This document shows positions 16,437-24,527 of a DNA stretch of 35,496 nucleotides, in pieces. A program made the translations under genes and the position numbers. The stretch is taken from assembly GCF_005869855.1 (NCBI RefSeq), contig NZ_SZNH01000041.1, positions 1 to 35,496 on the forward strand, in the 5' to 3' direction. Under the pieces are notes generated by a model. It worked only from the letters and a program-made list of their open reading frames with translations. It made no database searches and had not been told where the DNA came from. The stretch is from Nostoc sp. PA-18-2419. GTDB lineage: Bacteria; Cyanobacteriota; Cyanobacteriia; Cyanobacteriales; Nostocaceae. Within the stretch, counting starts at the first letter, position 1. Each line of letters opens with the position of its first letter.

Positions 16437-17465
16437 TTAGGTGGCAAGTCCCAATTCCCCGGTAATTGATTGTGAATTCTCTACTCTGAATTCTGTATTC
16501 TTGTTCAAAGTTTGTTCAATCCATTGAATAACCTGATGACCCAAACGAGTACCATCTAGGCGGTCAATCTCACGAATTCCGGTGGGACTGGTGACGTTAA
16601 CTTCAGTTAAGTAGCCACCAATAACGTCAATACCCACAAAAATTAACCCATCTTGGCGTAAACGTTTAGCTATTTGGGTGCAGATTTCGTACTCTGTTGG
16701 AGTAATTTCGGTTTGAGCGACTGTACCACCAGTTGCCATATTATTGCGAAAATCAATGCCGTTAGAAAGGCGATTGAGGGCACCAATCGGTTCGCCATTG
16801 AGTAAGATAATTCGCTTATCTCCTTGTTTTGCTTGGGGTAAATAGGTCTGCACCATTACTGGTACTTTACCTTGGAGAGTACTGAGTTCGATAATCGAGT
16901 TGAAATTGCGATCGCCCGATTGCAAAATCAAAATTCCTTCCCCAGCTTTGTTACCCAATGGTTTGAGAACCGCAGCTCCCTTTGCTTCCACAAATTGCTG
17001 GATAAACTGCTTATCAGCGCTAACAATCGTCTCTGGAATTGCTTTGGTAAATTGGAGGGCGTACATTTTTTCATTTGCCCCTCGGATACCATTGGGATTG
17101 TTAACCACCAAAGTTTTATTTTGGTCAATGTAATCCAGAATATAGGTGGCATAAAGGTAGGAATCATTGACTGGTGGATCTGTCCGCATGAATACGGCAT
17201 CCATTGTTTCTAAGGAAGCGAAAAAGCGATCGCTCAACTGATACCAAGGATTCGCTGCTACCCAGCGTCCCTCCACCAAATGTATTGGTACAAGTTCTAC
17301 TCGCTGTAAGACTGCCCAAGCTTTCCCCTCCACCACACTCAGTAGATTTACCTGAGTCACCCAAACTTCGTGCCCCAAGATTTGCGCTGCTTCCATTAGG
17401 GCAACGCTGGTATCATGACAAGGGTCAAGCTGATGGATAGGATCAATGATAAAAGCCAGTTTCAC
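16437..17465 (-). CDS. gshB: Glutathione synthetase
   Basis: Catalyses ATP-dependent joining of gamma-glutamylcysteine and glycine, the last step of glutathione synthesis, in the cytoplasm. The N-terminal domain starts KLAFIIDPIHQLDPCHDTS, typical of the bacterial family, and carries the phrase FMRTDPPVNDSYLYATYILD. The ATP-grasp part includes VLKPLGNKAGEGI, GDKRIILLNGEPIGAL and the glycine-loop/metal site GYLTEVNVTSPTGIREID. The start chosen is the GTG at 17465, which puts KLAFIID directly after the initiator and has GAGG 8 nt upstream; a GTG 6 codons earlier (17483) has no such site. 342 residues. The last 25 residues (after about 318) are variable. It converges with ftsZ and lies downstream of the glutaredoxin gene on the same strand. 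Confidence 0.95.
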   Translation of the reverse strand: MKLAFIIDPIHQLDPCHDTSVALMEAAQILGHEVWVTQVNLLSVVEGKAWAVLQRVELVPIHLVEGRWVAANPWYQLSDRFFASLETMDAVFMRTDPPVNDSYLYATYILDYIDQNKTLVVNNPNGIRGANEKMYALQFTKAIPETIVSADKQFIQQFVEAKGAAVLKPLGNKAGEGILILQSGDRNFNSIIELSTLQGKVPVMVQTYLPQAKQGDKRIILLNGEPIGALNRLSNGIDFRNNMATGGTVAQTEITPTEYEICTQIAKRLRQDGLIFVGIDVIGGYLTEVNVTSPTGIREIDRLDGTRLGHQVIQWIEQTLNKNTEFRVENSQSITGELGLAT

Positions 17466-17924
17466 CCTTTCTACCTCAATCACCAGAAAATTATATGCTT
17501 ATTTAATTATTATCTCTTGATGTTCTCACCAATTGACGTATACGCGTTAAGCATATAGAAATTCGATTTGATGGCATGAAAAAATACCGGACATTTTAAG
17601 GCAACAGACAATTAATTTTTCCTATTGCCTGCCTTTAGGAGTAAGTTCAAAAATTAAATGTAAGAAAACCCCAAAAAATAAATTATCCCGTTTAAAGTTG
17701 CTGAGTGATCGCTGATGAGTGTTGATCGTTGAGTGTGAACAGTGAGATATTTTTTACAGAGGAAGTCCCTAAGTCATATAAATTAGAAGAAGCTAATATT
17801 TTGATAAACACTGCTTTTGTAGATAAAACTCAGTAAATAAGGCAGCGCTTTGCTTTTCGAGAGTTTTAGCGACTGCCATGTGTATCTAGCGACTTGTAGC
17901 CAGGGTTTGCAATCCCTTGTGAAT
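17466..17924. other. Intergenic region grxC-gshB containing a decayed MITE-like element
   Basis: About 460 bp. The stretch 17664-17769 is the decayed repeat element described separately. The rest is AT-rich with no ORF; it should hold the gshB promoter. grxC and gshB are in one direction but too far apart for a confident operon. Confidence 0.45.
17664..17769. mobile_element. Diverged third copy of the MITE-like element
   Basis: The outer arms match the two full copies at 21185 and 23405: the left arm shares the AAAATAAATTATCC block, and 22 of 28 bases agree from the target-site TAA onward; the right arm shares ATATTTTTTA and ends GGAAGTCCC. It is flanked by TAA on both sides (17661-17663 and 17770-17772). 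The left terminal repeat is decayed (GAAAACCCCA against GGGACTTCCA), and the interior is unrelated to the other copies. No ORF. Confidence 0.7.
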
Positions 17925-18197
17925 CTAAACGCTATTGCTAGAAGCTAGTAGTTTATCCAGCTTACCTTGAGTGTCTAAAGCGTGGATATCATCACAACCA
18001 CCTATATGAACATCATTAATAAAAATTTGCGGTAAAGAACGGCGTCCATTTGCTCTTTGAGCCATTTTATTTCTGGCTGCTTCATCTCCATCAATGCTGT
18101 ATTCGATAAATTCAACTCCCTTATCTTTCAGCAAATTTTTGGCACGGATGCAAAATGGGCAAGTCCTCCAAGTATAAATTTCTACTTTTCCAGCCAT
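17925..18197 (-). CDS. grxC: Glutaredoxin (GrxC type)
   Basis: A 90-residue dithiol glutaredoxin that reduces disulfides and glutathione-mixed disulfides with glutathione as electron donor. The active site is C13-P-F-C16 in the phrase YTWRTCPFCIRAK. The cis-proline LPQIFIND and the GGCDDIHAL loop, which bind glutathione, are present; one extra Cys lies in that GGCDD loop, as in many GrxC proteins. The length is full for the family. It precedes gshB on the same strand, which fits a shared role in glutathione metabolism, although about 460 bp separate them. The ATG at 18197 is the only sensible start. Confidence 0.95.
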   Translation of the reverse strand: MAGKVEIYTWRTCPFCIRAKNLLKDKGVEFIEYSIDGDEAARNKMAQRANGRRSLPQIFINDVHIGGCDDIHALDTQGKLDKLLASSNSV

Positions 18198-18336
18198 AAA
18201 GTCCTCAAATTGATTTAATACTTCTTAATTTTAGAACTTTGCCACTGGCTATAGCTGCTCTATGCAGTTTTCACTTTATTCTCAAACATGCCTAACTGGG
18301 TTTGAAAAGTAAAAATTAGTTAACAGAATATTAAAT

Positions 18337-18367
18337 CTAATAACTCAAGTTGTTAGTTATAGATTCA
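18337..18367. repeat. Hairpin repeat, copy at the 3' side of the bluetail gene
   Basis: A stem CTAATAAC / GTTGTTAG (one G-T pair) with loop TCAA is followed by TTATAGATTCA and then a CGATCG. The same layout recurs at 20974-21003 in the same orientation, so the two copies bracket the 783-residue repeat-protein gene. Confidence 0.65.
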
Positions 18368-18495
18368 GCCGATCGTCGCCTCGACCGAGTAAGAAAGTTG
18401 CGTGTTAATGACTCAATTCCTGTGAACTACTGCTGCCAGCCCATCTTCACTTAGAATTAGGATGAAAATACTTAATTATTTTTAAGTAACTTAGA

Positions 18496-20847
18496 TTAGA
18501 CGATCGCTAAATGAGTTAAGTTGCCTTTGTATCCAGTAATTTCAATTACGGCATCTGTGAGAGCAGAGAATCCATTAGTATTATTATTGAGTGCTAGAAA
18601 AGTCCGTTGTTCATTGCCTGCACCCAGGGTAAAAGTAGCCGCACCTTTAGCTACAAAAGCAGTTGCACTCAATATTTGTTGTACATTTGACAACTTCAGA
18701 CTATCAACAGTACCCAGTTGAACCACATTAGCAGCTGAAACAGTATTGATGCCATCAATTTTATCTTGATAAATGTTAAGGTCAGTAATCACATCAAAAC
18801 TGGACAGCAGCGAATCACTTAGGCTGCTAAATACAAATGTATCACTGCCAGCACCACCTGTGAGAATATCGCTACCAGCGCCGCCATTAAGCAGGTCACA
18901 ACCTTTGCCACCAACTAATTTATCATTTCCGGCTAATCCAAGGAGTTTATCGTTGCCGTTTTTGCCAGAAATTTTGTCATTGCCAGCCCCACCAATGAGT
19001 GTATCTTTAGAGTTGCCACCACATAAGGTTTTACCTTGGACAGTTCCTTGTGTGGTGGTCTGCCTGATGAGTTGACCATTGCCATCATACAGATAACTGG
19101 CAACTGCATCAGTTATGCCATCGGCATTGTTGTCAATATCTGTGGAGGTCAGTGTGCCATTGGTATTGTAGTTGTAAGTTGTAATCTCGTTAGCGATGCC
19201 AACATTATTCTTGTCTACTATTTGTGCAGTTAATTTATCTTTAGCGTTGTAACTGTAAACAGTGACTTCATCAATGATGCCATCACGATTATTGTCAATT
19301 TTCTGTGCAGTTAGTTTGCCCTTAGCATCATATTTATAAGCAGTGACTTCATCAACAATGCCATCTTTATTATTGTCAATCTTCAGTGATTCCAGCTTGC
19401 CGCTAAAATCATAGCTGTAAGTGCCAACCGCATCAATTACACCATCATTATTTTTGTCATAGCTGGCGGTTGTGCGTCCATAAGTATAGCTTGCGACATT
19501 ATAGTCATTACTAGAAGATATTTCATTGCCATTAGCATCATAAGTAGAGGTACTGACATAATCAGCTATCCCGTCGCCATTGTCGTCACGGCTATAAGAT
19601 ATTTTTCTGCCATTAGCATCATAAATAGAGGTAGTGACATAATCAACTTTGCCGTCCCCGTCGTTGTCTTCGCTATAGGATGTCTCATTGCCATTGGCAT
19701 CATAAGTATAAAGTATGACTCTGTCAACTTTGCCGTCACTGTTGTTGTCTTCGCTATATGATGTCTCATTGCCATTGACATCATAAGTATAAGTACTGAT
19801 AGAATCAACTTTGCCATCACCGTTGTCATCACGGTTATAAAATATTACATTGCCATTGACGTCATAAGTATAGGTTCTGATACGATCAACTTTGCCGTCG
19901 CCGTCGTCGTCTTCGCTTTCGGATGTCAGTCTGCCATTGGCATCGTAAGTAGCTGTATATACATCTACGTAAGCTATGCCGTTGACGCTGTAGTTTCTGC
20001 TTTCAAATGTCTTGTTGCCATTAGCATCATAAGTAGCCGTATAGACTGTTGCGTCAACTGTGCCGTCGCCGTTTTCGTCAACTCTTTCAAATGTCTTGTT
20101 GCCATTAGCATCATAAGTATAGGTTGTGACACTATCAGTTACCCCGTCGCCATTGAAGTCATAGCTAGAGGATGTCACCTTGCCGTTGGCATCATAAGTA
20201 TAAGTATATATACCATCAGCGATGCCGTCGCCGTTGTCATCATAGCTATAGGATGAGAGTGTCTTGTTGCCGTTGGCATCATAAGCGTAGGTTCTGACAT
20301 AATCAGCGTCATAGCGGTTGTCAACTTTTTCGGATATCACATTGCCGTTGATATCATAAGTATAAGTAACCACTTCATCAATTATGCCCCCACTGTCGCT
20401 GCTGGCTGTAAAGCTATAGGATGTCAGTCTGCCGTTGGCATCATAAGTAGCGTTATAGGATTGAGGACCAGTATATTCGTAGCTAGAATATGAGGATATT
20501 AGATTGCCGTTGGCATCATAAGTAGCGGTATAAACTTCATCAGTTATGCCATCTTGAACATAGCTCTCGGATGTCTTATTGCCATTAGCATTATAAGTAG
20601 AGATTGTGACTCTATCCGCGATGCCGTCGCCGTCGTTGTCTTCGCTTAGAGATGTTTGGTTGCCGTTGGCGTCATAGGTATAGGTTGCAACATAATTGTT
20701 GGTGTTGCCGTTGAAGGAGCTAGTGGAGAATGTCAGTTTATAACCGTAGGTAATAACTGAGTCTATTGTCCCATCACTGTTATTATCTATGCTTTCAGAT
20801 ATCAGTTTGCCAGCAGCATCGTAAGTATAAGTTGTGGTTGAGGTCAT
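18496..20847 (-). CDS. Secreted calcium-binding repeat protein with RTX motifs and C-terminal bluetail-type domain
   Basis: 783 residues in three parts. Residues about 1-600 are some 22 tandem units of 25-33 residues, each with a phrase like TYTYDANGN and most with an acidic loop of the form DxNxDGxxD, which resembles an EF-hand or thrombospondin type-3 calcium loop. Residues about 605-665 are RTX nonapeptides (GGAGNDKIS, GKNGNDKLL, GGAGSDILT) ending in GGAGSDTFVF. The last about 85 residues, ending with AVIEITGYKGNLTHLAIV, match the bluetail domain of cyanobacterial surface proteins as I recall it. There is no N-terminal signal peptide, so type I secretion through a C-terminal signal is expected, giving a surface or released protein folded by calcium. 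AGGAG lies 9 nt before the ATG. Two Cys within the RTX part are unusual. Exact role unknown. Confidence 0.85.
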   Translation of the reverse strand: MTSTTTYTYDAAGKLISESIDNNSDGTIDSVITYGYKLTFSTSSFNGNTNNYVATYTYDANGNQTSLSEDNDGDGIADRVTISTYNANGNKTSESYVQDGITDEVYTATYDANGNLISSYSSYEYTGPQSYNATYDANGRLTSYSFTASSDSGGIIDEVVTYTYDINGNVISEKVDNRYDADYVRTYAYDANGNKTLSSYSYDDNGDGIADGIYTYTYDANGKVTSSSYDFNGDGVTDSVTTYTYDANGNKTFERVDENGDGTVDATVYTATYDANGNKTFESRNYSVNGIAYVDVYTATYDANGRLTSESEDDDGDGKVDRIRTYTYDVNGNVIFYNRDDNGDGKVDSISTYTYDVNGNETSYSEDNNSDGKVDRVILYTYDANGNETSYSEDNDGDGKVDYVTTSIYDANGRKISYSRDDNGDGIADYVSTSTYDANGNEISSSNDYNVASYTYGRTTASYDKNNDGVIDAVGTYSYDFSGKLESLKIDNNKDGIVDEVTAYKYDAKGKLTAQKIDNNRDGIIDEVTVYSYNAKDKLTAQIVDKNNVGIANEITTYNYNTNGTLTSTDIDNNADGITDAVASYLYDGNGQLIRQTTTQGTVQGKTLCGGNSKDTLIGGAGNDKISGKNGNDKLLGLAGNDKLVGGKGCDLLNGGAGSDILTGGAGSDTFVFSSLSDSLLSSFDVITDLNIYQDKIDGINTVSAANVVQLGTVDSLKLSNVQQILSATAFVAKGAATFTLGAGNEQRTFLALNNNTNGFSALTDAVIEITGYKGNLTHLAIV

Positions 20848-21184
20848 AAACTTATGCTCCTGAATAAATATTTGTATAACTTATATTTATATAATTTACG
20901 CAGCGTACCAGAGCTTGAGGTCTGCCAATAAATATGGTATAACGGCTCAACCCGATTAACAACAATTTTTGTGCTAGCAACTTAGTTGCTAGTTATAGAT
21001 TCAAGCGATCGCTAAAAACACTAATAAAATCCCTTTCACAGAGAAATTTTAAAATAGGTATGTGTTAAATGAAACAATAGTCTATCAATTCAACTTTGCA
21101 GAGCTTAAAATTCTCCGCATCCCCTATCTGCGAGATAAATATTTGATGTTAATTAATGCTTGTACAACAAAATGGTAAAACTTA
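20848..21184. other. Intergenic region upstream of the bluetail gene
   Basis: AT-rich region holding the bluetail gene promoter and ribosome binding site, the hairpin repeat at 20974-21003 and a HIP1 octamer near 21006. It ends at the MITE-like element. No ORF of note. Confidence 0.4.
20974..21003. repeat. Hairpin repeat, copy at the 5' side of the bluetail gene
   Basis: A perfect 8-bp stem CTAGCAAC / GTTGCTAG with loop TTA is followed by TTATAGATTCA. Compared with the copy at 18337-18367, the stem arms have compensating changes while the trailing 11 bases are identical, as expected of a conserved structural element. Confidence 0.7.
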
Positions 21185-21337
21185 GGGACTTCCAGAAAAT
21201 AAATTATCCAATTTCATGCCCATCAAAACGACTTTCTCTCCCCCTGCTCCCTGTGCTCCCTGCTCCCTGCTCCCCTGCCCTCAAGGCGTTCGCGTAGTGT
21301 CCCGCAGGGATGGAATATTTTTTTAATTGGAAGTCCC
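21185..21337. mobile_element. MITE-like element, copy 1 (153 bp)
   Basis: Terminal inverted repeats GGGACTTCCA and TGGAAGTCCC bound a non-coding 153-bp unit. The flanks are TTA on both sides (21182-21184 and 21338-21340), a 3-bp target duplication. The interior is a CT-rich tract of CTCCCTG units plus a GCGTTCGCGTAG...CCCGCAGGGA block. Copy 2 (23405-23548) is nearly identical apart from a 9-bp indel in the CT-rich tract. No ORF, so it would need a transposase acting in trans. Confidence 0.85.
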
Positions 21338-21494
21338 TTAGTTGTTAATGATGAGAATTTGCTGCTTGCTATCGATGTCAAATCAGATGCACCCAGGGAA
21401 AGCCTTTTAGCACTCTATATACTCAAGTAAAGGTTATTTATAATACAAGCCTCACGTTCAAAAATACTTTCTTATTTTGATCTCATACAATAAA

Positions 21495-21518
21495 AAACTC
21501 AGTATTAATACTGAGTTT
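21495..21518 (-). terminator. Intrinsic terminator of hflX
   Basis: A perfect 24-nt palindrome (AAACTCAGTATT / AATACTGAGTTT) lies 35 nt beyond the hflX stop and is followed on the minus strand by TTTATTG. This is a typical intrinsic terminator. Confidence 0.85.
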
Positions 21519-21552
21519 CAATATAATTAAAAAAGTTATTATATTTCAATAT

Positions 21553-23178
21553 TTATCCACAGTCAACGGCATATTCAATCAGCTGGGCAAGGCGCTGGCG
21601 TAGGGTTTCTAATCCCAACCGCTGACTCGCAGAAATAAATACCGCCAGGGGAAATTCTTCTCTGGCTAGAGCTAGTGTCTCACTAGTAGCTCGATCTATC
21701 TTGTTGAAAACAACCAGCGCTGGCCCAGGAGTGATTGGCATTTGCGCCAAGATTTCCCTGACTGAACGAATATGACGCAACCAAGCTGGATGAGACAAAT
21801 CTACCAAATGCACTAGCGCATCAGCTTCCGTGACTTCCTCCAACGTAGCGCGGAAGGCATCCATTAACGATGTTGGCAGTTCGTGTATAAATCCTACCGT
21901 ATCTGTAACCAGAATTTCTTGAGGTTCATCAGTTTCGCCATGAGGAATTACTAAGCGGCGAGTAGTAGGATCAAGAGTGGCAAATAGCTGGTCGGCTGTA
22001 TAAACTTCTGCGTTAGTCAGAGCATTTAATAGAGTAGACTTACCAGCGTTAGTGTACCCAACCAAAGCAACTGAGGGAACTTCTTGATGCTGTCGTCGCT
22101 GTCGTAAGCGCGAACGATGCGCTTGTAACTGGTTGACTTGTTTTTGTAGTCGGGAAATCCGCTGCCCAATGGCACGTCGTTCAGTTTCCAGTTTAGTTTC
22201 ACCAGGACCGCGAGTACCAATACCACCACCCAATCGGGACATGGTGCGACCTCTACCAGCCAGTCGTGGCTGCATATATTCTAACTGTGCTAGTTCTACT
22301 TGTAATTTACCAGCCCGGGACTGAGCGCGTTGGGCGAAAATATCCAAAATTACTTCGGTGCGGTCAACTACACGGACACCGATTTGTGCTTCTAGATTGC
22401 GGACTTGGGATGGAGATAAGTCGCGGTCAAAGACGACGAGATTGACTCCTAGTGTTTGGGCTGTGAGGGCGATTTCTTGCACCTTACCTTCACCCACTAC
22501 TGTCTGGGGATGAATCCGCGATCGCTTTTGTTGTATTGTCTGCAATACATCTCCGCCAGCAGTATCAACTAAACGTGCTAATTCTGCGAGGGTGTCTTGG
22601 AATTGTTGGGGGGTCATTTCATCGGTCATTAACCCAACAATTAACACGCGATCATGGTCAGCGTCTACTTCCTGGGCGATAAATTCCCGTTGGAATTCGG
22701 CTTCCAGATTTTCCACTAAGTCGAGCAAATCTTGCTGCGCCAGTTCATCCAATTCTAAAGGTGGCGATATACTCCAACTCGGAGATTGAACTTGCTTCTG
22801 GTCTACCTTCAAGTCAGCAGGAGTAGTAATCAAAGTGCGAGAGTCTTGGGGCGTTAAATGAGCCAAATAAGCTTCTTTAACGTACCCAGTAGCGCCACCT
22901 CCCCGTCGTGTAAATCCTGTTTTAGTAATGTTTAGCACAACCAAAGCATCTAATCGTTGGAGCGCCATAGCCGTCAGTGCCGCTTCATTCGGCGGTTCTG
23001 GCTTGAGATGAGTGGCGATACAACGAATACCGCACAGTCGTTCTGCACCGTAACGGGGCAGTTCCAGTGGTGGGATTTGCGTTTGACGCGGTGTACCTAC
23101 CCCCACACGAATCACTTGTCCGCGACGGTTGAGGTAGGCACACACAGGTTGATTGAGTTCTGTGCTAATTGCTGCCAA
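21553..23178 (-). CDS. hflX: GTPase HflX
   Basis: A ribosome-associated GTPase that splits stalled or idle ribosomes under stress. The HflX-specific part includes GEGKVQEIA and GGGIGTRGPGETKLE before the coiled coil. The G domain follows: G1 GYTNAGKST at about residue 375, G3 DTVGF and G4 NKID. The long N-terminal region (about 150 residues) is usual in cyanobacteria. The given start is a TTG at 23178, the first canonical start in frame apart from a CTG, but the reading frame upstream (to about 23298, and on to a stop near 23330) encodes a protein-like stretch with LKQLQRLYHQRIPGVSITTP, so the true start is very likely further out; see finding. No ribosome binding site is evident. The gene is bracketed by two MITE-like copies and ends in a strong terminator. 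Confidence 0.93.
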   Translation of the reverse strand: MAAISTELNQPVCAYLNRRGQVIRVGVGTPRQTQIPPLELPRYGAERLCGIRCIATHLKPEPPNEAALTAMALQRLDALVVLNITKTGFTRRGGGATGYVKEAYLAHLTPQDSRTLITTPADLKVDQKQVQSPSWSISPPLELDELAQQDLLDLVENLEAEFQREFIAQEVDADHDRVLIVGLMTDEMTPQQFQDTLAELARLVDTAGGDVLQTIQQKRSRIHPQTVVGEGKVQEIALTAQTLGVNLVVFDRDLSPSQVRNLEAQIGVRVVDRTEVILDIFAQRAQSRAGKLQVELAQLEYMQPRLAGRGRTMSRLGGGIGTRGPGETKLETERRAIGQRISRLQKQVNQLQAHRSRLRQRRQHQEVPSVALVGYTNAGKSTLLNALTNAEVYTADQLFATLDPTTRRLVIPHGETDEPQEILVTDTVGFIHELPTSLMDAFRATLEEVTEADALVHLVDLSHPAWLRHIRSVREILAQMPITPGPALVVFNKIDRATSETLALAREEFPLAVFISASQRLGLETLRQRLAQLIEYAVDCG

Positions 23179-23404
23179 ACGCTGGGAAAACTCAGGCGTG
23201 GTGATGCTAACGCCTGGTATGCGTTGGTGATAAAGCCGCTGTAGTTGTTTCAGCTGGCTGGTCTTTAGACCTTGGAGATTTCCAAAAATAGTCTCTATAG
23301 GCGTTTCTGGCCAGTTAAATGGCCCCCCAAATCTTACTTATGTCTATTTTACAACAGGCTTCAGGCTGCTAACTCTCTCCTCTGAGGGATGGGATTTCAA
23401 TTAA

Positions 23405-23548
23405 GGGACTTCCAGAAAATAAATTATCCAATTTCATGCCCATCAAAACGACTTTCTCTCCCCCTGCTCCCTGCTCGCTGCTCCCCTGCCCTCAAGGCGT
23501 TCGCGTAGCGTCCCGCAGGGATGGAATATTTTTTTAATTGGAAGTCCC
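23405..23548. mobile_element. MITE-like element, copy 2 (144 bp)
   Basis: Same terminal repeats GGGACTTCCA / TGGAAGTCCC and same orientation as copy 1, with TAA on both flanks (23402-23404 and 23549-23551). It differs from copy 1 by a 9-bp shortening of the CT-rich interior and a few substitutions. It lies about 75-110 bp upstream of the probable hflX start, where the hflX promoter would be expected. Confidence 0.85.
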
Positions 23549-23614
23549 TAATGTCTGTAGAGGCTTAATTTGGAGACTATGACACTATTTTGAATTTTGC
23601 AGCAAGTCTGAGCG

Positions 23615-23770
23615 CTAAAAGTCGGTGAGCGGAACTTTCCAAGACAGACTTTCGCTTACCAAAGAGTTAGTGGTAATCGCTTGTAGCAATTCATCTGTTG
23701 CAATCATTTTTAAAATTGGTATTAAATTCGCAATTTTAGCTTTACCTGTTTGACCAAATGAAACAGTCCT
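23615..23770 (-). other. Short frame, possible gene remnant (51 codons)
   Basis: A minus-strand frame without an early start reads GKAKIANLIPILKMIATDEL and ends SLSWKVPLTDF before a TAG. Its composition is protein-like rather than random. An ATG at 23707 would give only 30 residues. It may be the C-terminal end of a gene whose rest was lost, perhaps when the neighbouring element inserted. I do not recognise a family. Confidence 0.25.
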
Positions 23771-23878
23771 TTAAAAGCAACCTTTTAATTCAGCACTCTT
23801 CACTAGTGATTGCGTCGTTTAATCTACCCGTATGACTACAACCAGCTTAGGATAGACTAAAAGAATTTTTTGAGTCAA

Positions 23879-24094
23879 ATGATAGAAAAAATCATAGCTG
23901 TGTTTAATGGCAAAGTGTTCTATCCATCTGAACCGATCGCACTGCCAACTAATACCCGTGTGCAAATCAGTATTGAAATTTTACCGCCTATTGAACATCA
24001 AACAGTATCATTCTTGCAAACGGCGCGATCGCTCAGCCTCGAAGGCTCGCCTGATTGGTCTACCAATATAGATAAATATTTGTACGCTAAATAA
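23879..24094 (+). CDS. Antitoxin of the AF2212/DUF104 type
   Basis: A 71-residue protein with the pattern of AF2212-like antitoxins: IEKIIAVFNGKVFYPSEPI then LPTNTRVQISIEI, a small beta-rich fold that binds a PIN toxin and probably its own promoter. The ATG at 23879 is preferred over a TTG three codons earlier; the ribosome binding site is weak (GAG). It ends 7 nt before the PIN-domain gene, the standard antitoxin-toxin order, so they are cotranscribed. The C-terminal part (after about residue 45, with RSLSLEGSPDWSTNIDKYLY) should be the toxin-neutralising tail. Confidence 0.8.
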   Translation: MIEKIIAVFNGKVFYPSEPIALPTNTRVQISIEILPPIEHQTVSFLQTARSLSLEGSPDWSTNIDKYLYAK

Positions 24095-24101
24095 ACTTTT
24101 C

Positions 24102-24527
24102 ATGCACTCCGAAGTCTTTCTTGATACATCATTTGCTATTGCCTTATCTGCACCAAGCGATCGCTTGCATTACCGAGCTTTACATCTGGCTAAAATGTTA
24201 CAAGCGGCAGAAACCCGTTTAGTGACAACACAGGCTATTATGTTGGAGATTGGCAATGCCTTATCTCAACTACCTTATCGTCAAGCAGCGATCGTATTAT
24301 TAAATTCTTTGGTAGCAGATTCTAAAGTAGAGATTGTCCCCCTTTCCCAGGAACTCTACGAACGCGCTTTTCAGCTTTATTGCGAACGAACTGAGAAAGA
24401 ATGGGGATTTGTCGATTGCGTGTCTTTTATCGTAATGGAATATAGTGGAATCACTGAAGCCTTAACTGCTGACGAGCATTTTCAACAAGCCGGATTTCGA
24501 GCATTATTGCGAGAAAATTTGCCGTAA
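24102..24527 (+). CDS. PIN-domain ribonuclease toxin (VapC-like)
   Basis: 141 residues forming a single PIN domain. The expected acidic metal-binding residues are present: D8 in FLDTSFAIAL, E49 in MLEIGNAL, D105 in FVDCVSF and D124 in LTADEHF. Such proteins cut RNA (tRNA, rRNA or mRNA) with magnesium or manganese and slow growth when freed from their antitoxin. The gene is 7 nt behind a DUF104-type antitoxin gene. All catalytic residues being intact suggests an active toxin. The RNA target cannot be told from sequence. Confidence 0.88.
   Translation: MHSEVFLDTSFAIALSAPSDRLHYRALHLAKMLQAAETRLVTTQAIMLEIGNALSQLPYRQAAIVLLNSLVADSKVEIVPLSQELYERAFQLYCERTEKEWGFVDCVSFIVMEYSGITEALTADEHFQQAGFRALLRENLP

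Noticed and set aside
16872..17440. Several plus-strand frames opposite gshB
   Set aside because: Shadows of a clearly recognised gene with intact family motifs.
18470..18487. Terminator after the bluetail gene (ACTTAA / TTAAGT)
   Set aside because: A six-base stem, five of six pairs A-T; too weak to call.
18496..20847. RHS/YD-repeat polymorphic toxin
   Set aside because: The TYTYDANGN phrases resemble YD repeats, but there is no RHS core, no toxin tip, and the C-terminus is an RTX plus bluetail end.
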